Assembly (NCBI GenBank): GCA_000507305.1
Contig: DF239881.1
Coordinates: 62,001-126,000, forward strand
DNA from: Breviolum minutum Mf 1.05b.01
Taxonomy: Eukaryota > Sar > Dinophyceae > Suessiales > Symbiodiniaceae
Direction: 5' to 3'
Length of the DNA stretch: 64,000 bases
The translations under genes were made by a program, and so were the position numbers. Below, in pieces: positions 33,216 through 44,404 of this stretch. The notes beneath the pieces are model-generated. The model was not told where the DNA came from, ran no database searches, and saw only the letters and a program-made list of their open reading frames with translations. Position 1 is the first letter of the stretch. Every line of letters begins with the position of its first letter.

Positions 33216-34010
33216 AGTACGCGTACGTTCTTACTGTGCACTTTGTGAATTGTGCTGTTTGCAAATACTCTTGTAAGGATCTACCAACTGTTGAAAAAAC
33301 CTAAGACGCTGCAAAAAGCAAATATATAGCATCGTATAGTATAGTATGCATGTGTGTAACATATGTACCAGCATGCAAACGAAAACTGAAACTCTTGAAA
33401 AGAAGCAGCACTTCCTTCGTTAAAGCTGGGTTTCTGTTGACAAAAACATCTCCGCATCAAGTCGGTCTTGAAGGTCTTGGTCTCTTCAGTGGAGGCACGT
33501 GGCCAGGTAGCACCAGCAAGGGCCCTTAGAACTGACTGACAAATGGCAAAATGTGAGAAGTCTTGCAACCAAAAAGAAGTCCAACTAAGATAAGCGAAGT
33601 TGAGCCCGGCTACTGGTCACACTGGATTTGGACACCGGAGGCACACCATTTTGGAGCTGAAGATCTGCAAAGCTGACAGTGGACAGAACCCCTTTTTTGG
33701 TCGCTGGCTTTTGAAATTTGTGACACATGACATGTACAAAATGTACAGAATGTACACAGTATAGGAAGGGTATACAATCGGTACATCATGGTATCATATT
33801 CTCGCAGATGCTATCTCAATTTTGACTTGACGTACCTACTGGCGCGCACGTACATCTCCTACTAAGCAATGCGTACATTGCTGTATCATCTACGTCAATA
33901 CCTGAGAACCACTCTCGTGCCAATGTTCTGTAGAAATCAGGAGACATATCCTGAAATTCCAGAATCAAACAGGAAACTGATGGATATTTCAATTCGAGCC
34001 TGATTGCTTC
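33216..34010. other. Intergenic, no gene seen
   Basis: No recognisable coding or RNA signal. Short AT-rich and GTACATCA-type runs occur near 33730-33880. Confidence 0.55.
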
Positions 34011-34013
34011 AGC

Positions 34014-35109
34014 TTAGGGATCTCCGATTTCTCCACCACTGCGGCCGCCTCGAAAAACAATTGCACCGGTGTTGGAATTGGAAATTATGAAGTCTAAATT
34101 CGATGGATTTGTGAAGATCCAGTAAAAGAACTGTCGGTACGCAACATCTTCACAAACGCCATGCATCGTTGATGCCATCTGCCTTGGAGCTCGAACACTC
34201 CTCCATTGCAGCCATTCGCCGTAAGGCCTCAAGTCATGTGGAAATCAAAAAGCATAGTAAAAGTCTTAAGAGATCTAAAAAGCAAAGATATACAAAGCCT
34301 GTTGCCGAGAAACAGAAGTCTTGATCTTCCTGTCGATTCACGTGACAAAATCAACTGTTTTGTTTTTTTTTCGGAGTTTTGTTCTCGTTTCGCACTTTGC
34401 AGCTCCTGCACTCCACTTCCAGGCGAAAGCATGTGCCGGGCCTGCATCAACTGGAGAACACATGCAACTTCCTTAACCCCTTGGCCATTGGAGACAAATG
34501 CCTTGCCGTTGGCGAAAGTGACAAAATGCCATCAGCTTCTAGACGTAGTCGCTGTCCCTGGCGATTTGGGCACAACGTTTTGCATATTTTTCTATGACTC
34601 ACGTGAGCCACGACTTGTTTTTTACATGTTTTTTCGGTCCTTCTGCAATCGTTGATCATTCCAAAGCGTTCCATTTCTGCTGGTATCTTCCAACTCAAAG
34701 TTTCCTCCCAAGCTGAAAATCTTGCAATGCACACCACTCACCTGAGATCCAAAGAAAATCATCCCGATTTTCGGCAAAGAAAGCTGAGAAAGTGACAGTG
34801 TCATCTTGGCAAACCTCAGCAAAAACAATCAGAAAAACTAGAGTCAATTCACGAATCAATTTTGATTTGATCAATCGATGAAATCGAAAAAGCAAAAAAA
34901 TATGATCTGAAAGACCAAATCAAAAAGTTTACCAACACACAATTGGTGCATTTCTTTGGGGATTCAAGAGAAACGTCCCAAAAACGTTCCGAGATCACAA
35001 ACGAAGCAGCAATGGAACAGGTGGATTTCCGGCCCAAAGTCGTCTCCCCATCTGGAAGTTCAATTCTCTCGCTCGACCCAGGCACCAAGGGTACCAAAAA
35101 TCCAGGCAT
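34014..35109 (-). CDS. FHA-domain protein, multi-exon
   Basis: An ATG at 35109 opens an exon reading ERIELPDGETTLGRKSTCSI, which holds the FHA GR-x-S signature. A second exon at about 34643-34741 gives VSGVHCKIFSLGGNFELEDT and then SRNGTLWNDQRL, matching the S-x-x-H and S-R-N-G-T-x-x-N core of forkhead-associated domains, which bind phosphothreonine peptides. A third block at about 34370-34495 gives TFANGKAFVSNGQG and a helix. A last exon at 34014-34232 contains VCEDVAYRQFFYWIFTNPSN and ends RGGRSGGEIGDP at a stop. Exon borders are only partly resolved; the end of exon 2 would need a GA-type donor. The gene starts 265 bp downstream of the PPR gene's stop on the same strand. Substrate and pathway are unknown; FHA proteins commonly act in kinase signalling or the DNA-damage response. 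Confidence 0.6.
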
Positions 35110-35373
35110 AGCGGCATAGCACTTCCATCGAAATGTGTAGCAGGAACTTCATGGAAGGCCATTGAATCATTGAACTTGATCAACTTGACTTTTGTTAATT
35201 TCATACTTTGCTTCTGATGTTTCGAAACCTTCAAAATTGCACATAGCTGGAAAAAACAAATGGCAGCATTTGGAGCAAAGAAGCAAATGATGTCAAATGA
35301 TCATGAAAAACAATTTTTCTAAAAGGTACTCAGTACAAACACGCATAGACCTCGCCCTTTCGCACATATTTTC

Positions 35374-36369
35374 TCAAACATCTGCACCGATCTCAGGAAA
35401 GGCCTTGCGGGCAAAGCTGGCCTCGCCGGCCTTCTCGCACGCACGGACCGCGGACGAAAGCGTCGAGAGGAGGCCCTCGGCGATCGGGAAGCCTTTCCGC
35501 TTCATTGAATGGACCAGTGCCACGGCCTGCTCCCATTGGTTTGCCCTTTCGCAAACGGAAACCACCGAAGTGTAGGTCATGGCATCAGGCATGACCACTC
35601 GTGACCACATATCTTGCAAGTAATGAAGCGCTGTCTCCCAACGTTCTCCCTCACCAGCCAACAAGATCCCCAAGTTGTACATGGTCCAAGTTGGCTGCAA
35701 TTCCATAGTCAACATCTGATTCAAATGAGCAATGCCACTTTCCCACTTGCCACCCTGCATACAAGCATGCACAGTAACATTAAAGGTGGAAAAGTCCTTG
35801 CGACCTTTCACTTCTTGCAAATCATCCAAGAGTTGCAATACAATCTCCCATTGTCTTGAATTGCAACAAGCAGCCATAGCCAGATTATAGGAGATGATAT
35901 CCGGAGACACAGAATGTTTAGGCGCATCATCCAGGAGTCCCAAGACCAACTCCCAATTTCCTACTTGACTACACACCGACAAGGCTGTATTGGTGAGAAC
36001 AATATCACCTACAGGCCACTCTCCTGTACGTTTCAAATCCAAAAGTTCTAAAGTTTCTCTCCAAAATTCCAACTTACCAAAGGTAGTCATAAAAGATTGT
36101 ACTTCTTTCACTCTTCTCAAAGTACTTGGATCTTGAATGACTTCCTTCACCACCTTCAACGCTTCGGACTTGGAAAGCTTCGGAAGGCTTCGCAGGCGAC
36201 CCTGATTCTCCACGGAAATGGCCGGCCCCTCAGGGGAGCGTCGTCGCCGAGCTTTGCGCTCCGGGGCGGTTTTGGCCGTCTCGACCGCGAAAGTCCAGGT
36301 GAAGCGCAGAAGAAATGCAGCAAAGATCGAAAAGAAGAGGCGTTTTTTGCAGCGGCGGTTCAACTCCAT
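35374..36369 (-). CDS. Pentatricopeptide-repeat (PPR) protein with hydrophobic leader
   Basis: The frame is open upstream to 36492. The ATG at 36369 is the best start because it is followed by a short basic segment and a hydrophobic stretch (RLFFSIFAAFLLRFTWTFAV), then an Arg-rich KARRRRSPEG region. That layout fits a plastid- or mitochondrion-directed presequence. The remaining ~250 residues carry at least five ~35-residue helix-turn-helix repeats, with hallmarks such as SYNLAMAACCNSRQWEIVLQ, TYTSVVSVCERANQWEQAVA and AVRACEKAGE near the end. PPR proteins bind organellar RNA for editing, processing or stability. Large PPR families are usual in dinoflagellates. No intron is evident in this frame. 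The protein ends abruptly after the last repeat, so a downstream exon cannot be excluded. Confidence 0.85.
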   Translation of the reverse strand: MELNRRCKKRLFFSIFAAFLLRFTWTFAVETAKTAPERKARRRRSPEGPAISVENQGRLRSLPKLSKSEALKVVKEVIQDPSTLRRVKEVQSFMTTFGKLEFWRETLELLDLKRTGEWPVGDIVLTNTALSVCSQVGNWELVLGLLDDAPKHSVSPDIISYNLAMAACCNSRQWEIVLQLLDDLQEVKGRKDFSTFNVTVHACMQGGKWESGIAHLNQMLTMELQPTWTMYNLGILLAGEGERWETALHYLQDMWSRVVMPDAMTYTSVVSVCERANQWEQAVALVHSMKRKGFPIAEGLLSTLSSAVRACEKAGEASFARKAFPEIGADV

Positions 36370-36492
36370 TTGTTTTTCCGGAAAGAAATTGTTGAAAATT
36401 TCTGAGTCTGATGCACCTTGAAATACTTTCATTCTTTGAACATCTGCAAGTGAGACCTTGAATGAAATTAGCATAATTAGCAAGAAGGACAA

Positions 36493-37300
36493 AGAACCAA
36501 AAGACTAGGATTGTGCTCTGAAATGAAAGATCCGAACACCGTGGTCGTATGATGCTTTGTGATGCTTTGTGATGCTTTTGTGCACTTGAGCCTGAGAGAG
36601 AGCTGAAGTGTTCAAAAAGGTCGAAAAAATCACAAACGACAAGACGACAAGGGCATACAAGGGCTACATCTGCCGGCACCGGGAACCGGGGCTGGACATG
36701 GAACGTGCAAGGCAAAAAGATTTTCCAGTCTTTACACCACACGTCGAGAGAGTCAGCTTGTTCTACCAATTGCACTTGTCTGTCGAGAGTCACGACTGTC
36801 TCATGTCGACGTCTGCGTGAAATGCTCCATCTTCCATCTCTCAGGATTTCATCTGAACGAATCCATCTGCACGCCATCTCCACGCACAGCTCGTTACCAC
36901 TCAGGTACCGGTTTTATCATGTAGATGTCGCCCACGCAGCTGGGCGAAAAGACTCATGTGGAAAAGTCCACCATGTACACCCAACCGGTATCCTGAGGGA
37001 CCCAAAGATTCCGACAGAAAGACCAGGGAGAACGAACGGATTCTCATGGTTTAAGAGTGGTCAATTAGAATCTCTCAGGTGAAATCTCTTGCAGTCCTGA
37101 GTGCTTGGAGATAACATCAGAAAAACGAAGACATTTCTATCTAATAGTTTTGTTGTTATGAATGATTGTCTAATTGCTTGAGTTTCACATAATTGCACTA
37201 CAACAAGGTCGACTATTCCGGTCGAAGAAAAGAAACAGTCTCACCGACAAACACGAAGGAAGTGCGATCAGAAATATACAATATAGGGCTAGGCAGCTAC
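36493..37300. other. Intergenic or 5' exons of the PPR gene
   Basis: A minus-strand block at about 36720-36850 (TVVTLDRQVQLVEQADSLDV) is open and protein-like and could be an upstream exon or part of another gene. Splice borders were not clear. The rest has no signal. Confidence 0.4.
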
Positions 37301-37303
37301 ATC

Positions 37304-38000
37304 TCATTGTGAGCAAACATGACACAGATTTGCGGTGAAAGTCTCCTCTACCAAATTCAGCATCTGTGGAAAGCCTGCTCCCCAGTGCAGCGTTCCACTC
37401 AGCACCTCTTTCCAACCAGCACGTCGCAAACGTGCAGCTATCCAGCCCTCATGCAATGCGAAGACGGAGTTTACAATAAAAACACTTCGTGGTCGACAAA
37501 AAGTTTCAAGGACATACCATTCCTCCACGGCTGGACCACCAGTGTCAATGATAGCCAAGTCCAAAGTCCTGGTTTTTTTCTTGCTCCGATACCTTTTTTG
37601 TCAGAAAAAAACGACTGCCGAGGTCTGAACATTTTTCTCACACATCACTCCTGTTCACTAAAAATCGATCACAGATTTCTCGCAAAGCACTTTGATTTCG
37701 CTGCGGTTGAGGACATCGAAAGCAGTCCTTGGAAAAGGAATGAAAAGGATGGGGAACAGATTTGGTGGATTTCTTGACATCATTCCACGAGATGCATCCA
37801 ACAATATCCCATACTGACCAGAATATCGCCAATTTGACCCATTTCTGCTTGGTGGCCAAGATATTGCTGAAGATTCCATTCTCATCACGCTTGCAACCTT
37901 TTGGGCAGAGCTCACTTGGATAAGCAGAGCCTTCCAAAGCCACCAGTGTCATCTTCTCGGCCTGTTCGACAAAAATTGCCAGCAAATAGATGCAACATTT
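37304..38000 (-). CDS. Possible methyltransferase-like protein, exons only
   Basis: Three minus-strand exon-like blocks share orientation. About 37850-37958 follows an acceptor GAACAG and gives KMTLVALEGSAYPSELCPKG then CKRDENGIFSN. About 37680-37735 gives TAFDVLNRSEIKVLCEKSV. 37304-37571 follows CCAG and gives LAIIDTGGPAVEEWYVLETF and further SVFIVNSVFALHEGWIAARL before GWKEVLSG. The IIDTGG strand followed by a helix and a V-F-I-V-N strand resembles the second half of a class I SAM-dependent methyltransferase fold, but no SAM-binding glycine motif was seen. The function is therefore a suggestion. Phases between blocks were not resolved. Confidence 0.4.
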
Positions 38001-38009
38001 CATGACTCT

Positions 38010-39720
38010 TTCGATGCTGAACACAATATATGACATTCAAACATCATTCAATGATGATATTCCTGGTGAAATCCACGTCGCCTCAAGTGTTCGTTCGACT
38101 CTAATTGTCAAACTCTCTATGGGATGGGTCTGCACCCATGCAGTGCGCATGTGCAGGTCACGTGACATCAGCTGCTCCTCAAGAAACTCTTCAACGACAT
38201 TCAATCATACTCAACGTACAAAGCCAAGTCAAAGGCAAGAAATCAGAGAACAAGGGTCTAAGATGGTCTAAGTCTATGACAGAAGACTCCATTCATTGGA
38301 AAAATCTCAAGAGAAACGGAGAAATCGAAAGCCCTTCGCAACGGTCAGGGTAACAGCTTCCAAGGCTCAATGTTCTTTCGCTGGCCCTCAAAAGTGATGA
38401 GCATGGGAGCATCAGGCTCACAATGGACCTTCAGCAAACTGAGGCTCAAAAGAATTAGAAATTTGGATGCTCAAAAGTCTTGAAAAAATTGTTCATGACT
38501 TTTCATGGTCTTTCAACCTTAAATCTATCTCAATCTTCTATATTACTAAGCGTCCAAAATTCATTTGCAACTTTGCCAGTGCACTTACTCATCTATGAAA
38601 TCAGCAAATTGTCCGTGAGAACTTGAAGAAGTTACGAAGTTGATCTGAGGCGCTTGAGACATCGCGCGTGCAGCTCCATCTGCTAAGCTGGCCGCAAGAG
38701 AAAGCCATGAACGAAGACTTGAAAAACTCGGTCACTGTGGGCAACTGCAATCTCCACTAAACACTGATGTAAAACAGAATCGGAGCGCGAAACATCATGA
38801 AAGCTTAGTAAGAAAACATTCAAATTGCAAAAAAACTCAGCAATATCAACTCAACTTTGCCTGGAAGAAAGCCATCCGTGTCCGGTGTAGACTTCTATTG
38901 CCATCCCTGGAGCACACTGAGAAAGTCGGAACAGCACGTAGGAGATGCAAAAGATTGCTCTTGCCATTCCAGGCAATGAAGGAGGCACTTGAGACACCTG
39001 GCAAACTTGAAATCCATGTCAGACATGAAACTAAAACATATTATTCAATATTATATCATATGATCACTTTCCAAGCCTCAGGCATGACCTCTATGCTGGA
39101 CCTCAAAAAGAAACGGTAAGTCTGTGACCATGACCCAAATGTTTGCAAAAAAGAATATTCAGGTCATCGCGTCCGAGCCAGAATCAAATCAGCTTCTGGT
39201 AAATCATAGGCATCTTCCTTCGCCAAAAATGCAAGGCGAAAACATTTTTGGAGCACAAGCTGATGAACGTTTTTTGTTGTGCCTGCATGCACGTCTGCAA
39301 AATCCAGCTGAGCGTTGCCGGAGGGTAAGATTTGAAGGATACAAACGATCCAACCTCGAATCTTCAGTCACCAAAGGTCACCAGTCCAACCGGTCGTCAA
39401 ACCGTCAAACCACTGAGTACCGTGCTGGGCAAAGGAACAACAGCAATGAAATCGGACATGGAGTTCCGCTACGCATTCGGAACAATGTCTAATGGTGGGC
39501 ATTTCGGCCTTGAATATGATTCCTTATGATACCTATATGTGAATATATGATTGACTATGCCATATCTCGAAGATTCGAAAAAGAAGCATCACAATGTCTC
39601 GTAGGAAACTCAAAAAAACACAGGCATGTTGACAGTCTTGACAACACTGACAACAAAGTGACTTGGGTCGTTTCCCAGTTCTGCTTTGGACCGTTCAAAG
39701 ATTTGAGAACAGAGAAGCTG
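38010..39720. other. Gene-poor stretch
   Basis: No recognisable domain on either strand. Plus-strand ORFs at 38898-39120 and 39124-39530 are short and lack any supporting signal. Confidence 0.5.
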
Positions 39721-39725
39721 GCGTT

Positions 39726-39970
39726 GGAATTATCATGACCAATTTCCTGAAAATAGAGCTACAGAACAGCCGGGGTCGGATGGACACAGAACAATGAATG
39801 GTACATGGCATACGGCCTTTGTGGTGTGTTGTCCTGAAAGGCCTTGAACCGTAACTGCAAGTGCTGAAAGTCACAAAGCATCTTTTTTCATGCAACATCA
39901 AATAAATCATTCAAACTTGAATATGTTTCATTATGATGCTTTCCGACAAAACAATGTGAGCATTCTGAGC
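39726..39970. repeat. Dispersed repeat family B, copy 1
   Basis: Similar to 53266-53485 in the same orientation, sharing GAGGTCGGATGGACA-type, TGCAAGTGCT-AAAGTC, TTTTTCATGCAACATCAAAT and GATGCTTT-GACAAAACAATG blocks with indels between. No ORF or terminal repeat recognised. Confidence 0.85.
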
Positions 39971-41127
39971 AAGAAATAGCAAACATGACCTGGTCAGAGT
40001 CAGGGTGACGCGCTTTTCATTTGCAACGAAAGACGGCAAATACATCCAAATATCCCAGTTTTGTGAACACGGATTGGCGCAATCCGTCCCAGCTCCCGAA
40101 CGAAGCAGATTGCAGACATGGCGTTCTGGTCTCCGTCCTCGATTAATACATGTGTTTTCGGCAACCAAAGTCATGCCTGTGCCGATGAATTGCAAAGCCT
40201 TCTGACCTGACATATGACCAGAGGCCTCAAGTGGCCAAGGAGGCATCACAAGCAGGATGATTTTGGAACGGTGCCACGTCGAACATGACATGTGATGCAG
40301 GGAAAGTCTGCTTTGCCTCACAACACCGGTTAACCGTGCTCACACGAGCAAACCTACGAAGCTTTCCGGTCTTTTGGTAACTTTGCTTTCGGTCAACTAT
40401 TTATTGATTGCATGAATCAAATGAACAATGAAGATTCATGTACCTTTTGCAGAATATCATGGAAGGAATGTATTTTGTGGATAAAAGTAATTTTCGGAAG
40501 GCCTTCAGATTTGGCGAGGCGTGACTTGACTCACTTTGGAGGACGTAGAGAGCACAGGAAGCCCGGCTGGAATCGCATGTGGCATCTCTGGGCGGAGAAT
40601 GTTGTGCCTCAAAAACATGTTCTCGGGAAAAGATTGGCTGGGTCACATACAGTCATCGCAAAAGACCAAGTTCATTCTACAGCCATGCTTTCCATGCTTT
40701 CGATGCTTTAACTGACTTGGTTTGTTTTGCTAAAGGATGAAGAAGAGGCCAACTTTGAACCAATGCAAATCGCATCAGGTGGGACCAAGACTTCAAACAT
40801 GGCCAGCCAAGGAAAAGACTGCTGTGTTTTTTTGGCATCGCGCTTCTCCCACGCAATGTGATTCAACCCTGACTTTGAGCATGACAGAAATGGAGTATCG
40901 CAATGTAGCTTCAAGCTTGCATCTCTGAAGCTTCTCATTTTAGATTGAGTACTGTAAGTTGTAAGCATCACTAGACCTTTCTCCAACATGATTTTTGAAA
41001 CCAAGGAAAGAGACACTTTTGCATACTGGACATGTCACCCAGCTCACTTTGCATTTTCGAGATTCATTGCAGGGGCCCAACCCACACAGTGTATGAATTG
41101 ACGCGCTGGTATCAAATACACCTTAGG

Positions 41128-41150
41128 GTCTCCCGTCCCCGCTGATTATC

Positions 41151-41185
<35 letters not shown>

Positions 41186-41693
41186 TCCAAGTCCGGCAAT
41201 CCTCGCCATGCAAGAATCCACTCTCTACAAGAGGCGTCAAGTAGCTTCTGCTCAGCTCAAACATCAAGACAAGGACCCCCAGCCAATCCTTTTCCCAAAG
41301 TTTCTAACTTTTGTGCGGATTTTGCGACACTTGGACATGAGTCGCACGTGAAACACTTGCAACATCTTCGAATCTCTGAGTGCAATGTGCATTGGATGGG
41401 TGAACTGATTGAGCTAGGAGATTGGTGTTGGCTGGGATCAAGAATCCAAAACTCCTAATCATTCTGGACAATGGACATCATGCAATACCCCAATTGGTTC
41501 TTTAAGCTGTAGTGCGGACTTTGCATGCTAGACAGCCAAGAGTGTTGCTCACTCTTTTTTGAGACACAGGGCACCATTTATGGTTGCTGTGCTTTGTGAT
41601 ATGGCTAGCTGTAGGTGGAATTCGGACATCCGAAGGAGCCAGCTGCAACTGGCGTGCTGCTGCGTCGACGACAACTTAGTAGGTAGGGACAGT

Positions 41694-41726
<33 letters not shown>

Positions 41727-41955
41727 GACTAGATGACGAGGCATTTGGCTACCCTTAAGAGAGTCGTAGTTACTCCCGCCGTTTACCCGCGCTTGTTTGA
41801 ATTTCATCACTTCGACATTCAGAGCACTGGGCAGAAATCGCATTGCGCCAACACCTTCTGAGGCCATCGCAATGCTGTGTTTTAATTAAACAGTCGGATT
41901 CCCCTTGTCCGCTCCAGTTCTGAGATGGTTGTTCGCTGCACAGGGAACATCCCGA
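41128..41955 (-). pseudogene. LSU rRNA fragment with a 491-bp interruption
   Basis: On the minus strand, 41955 to 41677 reads an LSU domain III/IV stretch: CATCTCAGAACTGG, GGACAAGGGGAATC, TTCTGCCCAGTGCTCTGAAT, GGGTAAACGGCGGGAGTAAC, GACTCTCTTAAGGGTAGCC (one extra G against the near-invariant AAGGTAGCC), GACGCGCATGAATGGATTAA and ACTGTCCCTACCTACTA. The next rRNA bases, ATCTAGCGAAACCACAGCC, appear only at 41185 and below, and continue to about 41128 through AACGGGCTTGG and AATCAGCGGGGA. The intervening 41186-41676 is unrelated to rRNA. The fragment supplies the same LSU stretch that is deleted from the pseudogene at 31326-33215. The inserted G in an invariant site, the interruption and the lack of flanking rRNA mark it as a pseudogene. 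Confidence 0.9.
41186..41676. mobile_element. 491-bp insert at the R1-type site of LSU rRNA
   Basis: The insert sits between CTACCTACTA and ATCTAGCGAAACC on the minus strand. That is where animal R1 non-LTR retrotransposons insert, 74 bp downstream of the R2 site in AAGG-TAGCC. No target-site duplication of the TGTCCCTACCTACT block is present on the far side. I see no reverse-transcriptase motif, no poly-A end and no group I intron core. It could be a 5'-truncated element, a degraded intron or filler from a rearrangement. Calling it a mobile element is inference. Confidence 0.3.
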
Positions 41956-43040
41956 AAGACATTGCCCTCACGAAGGTGACAAAGGTCCTGAGCCGTGTTA
42001 AAAATGCTGAAGGATTTCCATACGCGGCCACTTACGCATCTCAGGGTTTTGCTCACGCGCACGTTATGACCATCTCCCTTCTTACCACATGAAAGGGAGT
42101 TCATGGCGTGGCTCAGTGACAAAGGTGACACGGCACATGCGATTGCATGCAGATCTCGAGTCAGAACTTGAAGCTTCCAAAACTTGACCATCTCGCTGCG
42201 CAGAGCCATAACTGTTGGACATCCAACCGCCTTGCAGCAGTTTTTTCCGTAAAGGGCCAACCAACAGGAGCTCCAGTCGATCAAGAAATGCAACTCAATT
42301 TCATGTTGAGTAGAGGTCTCCAATTATGCTCTACCCGACATGACAGTCTACAAAGTGTCAATTCATTTGAGCGGCCCTCAAGAAAGTAACTTTCTTTCTG
42401 CAGGAATACATTTCTCACACAAGCTTTCGCCACGTGAAAGAAGCAGCAGCTCTTGCTTTGGGGAACCCATAACCCTTTGATGGGGACTCTCACAACAAAC
42501 ATACAACGGCCTTCGCTATGGCATTCGCAGCTGATCATGCCAGTGTGCTTTCACAGCCTTTCGCGGCCTTTCCAGGCCTGCATTTTGGCGGCGCTAATGC
42601 CACAATTTTGTGCAAATTCTTGTGGAGTTCATCTCTGGCCAAACGGGTTCTGTGATGTCGATGAAGCTTTTGGTGTTCTCATCAGGTCCCCAACGACGTG
42701 TGGTATGGACTGGTCTCTCCGACACCGTTGTGAGTGTCAAGAGGAAGCCAGCTATTTGCAAACTGTCCCCCAGTGCCTTCTCATCGTTCATTTGCCAAAA
42801 GCTGCTTCTTGCGAATACACGAAGAAAAGACTCACACAAAATATCATGAATGAATTGATTCAGGTACCATGAAGTCTTGCAGGTCAGGCAATCTCACGGA
42901 TCTTTTGCTTCTGTCACAAGCCACTCTATGCAGACTCTATGCCCTATGCCCTGCGCTTTGCCACCAAGATGTCACACTTTGGCCGAAAGTGTAACTGACA
43001 ACTCAACCGCGGATTCTCTCAGAGTTTTGCTTTTTGCGTT

Positions 43041-44294
43041 GCATGCCTGGTCACAAAGCTGCCAGCAGCTGTTCTGCCGTTTGACTTCTCTTCCGCCCAA
43101 CACGTGAAAAAGCACTTCCACGGCAAAAACCAGTGGCTTACTGCGCACTGCAAATGGTGAATATTATCTTTGACATGCTTTGACTATTCAGTAGATTTAG
43201 CGTACCTACAGCTTACAGCCAATGGCTTTGTCTGGGTGCAAGCACACCGCTCAAAAATCATGTCTCTGACCAAATGATTTACTCTCATGCACTTTGGTTT
43301 TGTATGCCCCGGGCTACAGCCATGCAGACGTGTTTCATGTCATCTGCTTTCTGGTGGAAGTGTTGGAGTTCCGTGTTATCTTTTCAACTCGTGAGACGTC
43401 AATGCATTTAATTTGCAAACTTTGCAATGCTTTGCAGCGCAGCTTGTCATGGTATGCTGCGTTACAGCTGATTCCCTGCTCAACAAAAAGCACGTAAAGC
43501 GCACTACACTTAGCATGGCAGTGGAAGCATCAGGGGCTGAGCTTAAGCGAGCTTGTCACCGTGACAGTCATAGTTAAGCAGGCAAAATGGCAGGGGCCTG
43601 TTGGTTGCATCAAGCCAGAAGCAATTCCTTCTTTGCACGTCAAACATGCGATGTGCGGCTTGTCAAACCAACCCTCAGAGGGCAAGCGACACATTTTCTG
43701 TAACCACCTATGGTTGGTTGTGTCTCCTCTGAAATCAGTTCACTTCACGCAAGCTTGCCTCTCTGTCCGGCTTTGGGCAAAAACAAATCACATCCTGGCA
43801 AAAAAATGCATCCTATCCCTTGTCGCTTGCTATACTTTGAGGCACAAAACAACTGCAACTAACGGTGGCTGCTGTCGTTTAAACATTTGGGAAGATCTGG
43901 GAGCGGAGCGTGCGGAGCATATCAGCATATCCTTTGCTTTCTCTTGTCTCACGATCAAGACAAGGCACTGATGATTGAAGTTGAAAACTGCGCCCAGCAA
44001 AAGCAAATGGCATCACAAACCTTTTTACAGGGTAGGTGCAAGCTGCATTGTGGCAACTCCAACCCTTTATTTCACGCACTCCAAACTCAAAACTGTGCAC
44101 ATGAAAAATCCATCATGATAGGGGGTATAGTGAACATGGAACACTGCAGGTGGCCGGACAGTTCACCGTCGCAAAGCCATGTGCTAAGGTGTCTTTTTGA
44201 TGTGCTTTGGTATACAACAATCGAGCTGAATTTGGGGATTTGACACGTGGCTCTCAAGTTGAAACTAGCCTCACACGCTAAACCGGTGTACTTT
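43041..44294. repeat. ~1.2-kb tandem unit, copy 1 (complete)
   Basis: This segment runs from GCATGCCTGGTCACAAAGC to GGTGTACTTTGTGA. Its first ~1.06 kb reappears at 45202-46255 with a constant offset near 2133 bp. Its middle and tail reappear in 44405-45165. ORFs inside (for example 43561-43971 plus) recur in the copies only because the DNA is duplicated. Confidence 0.93.
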
Positions 44295-44404
44295 GTGACA
44301 GGGACGTCAGAGTTTGTAGCGAATTGTCAATGAATTTATCGTAAATACAGCAGTTACAGGCACCGGCACAGTTGAAAGTCTGCTTAGCCTTGGGTTGGCT
44401 TGTC

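Noticed and set aside
41186-41676. Group I intron in the LSU fragment
   Set aside because: The position is not a group I intron site that I know, and no P7/P3 core or terminal G was visible. An element fragment or filler is more likely.
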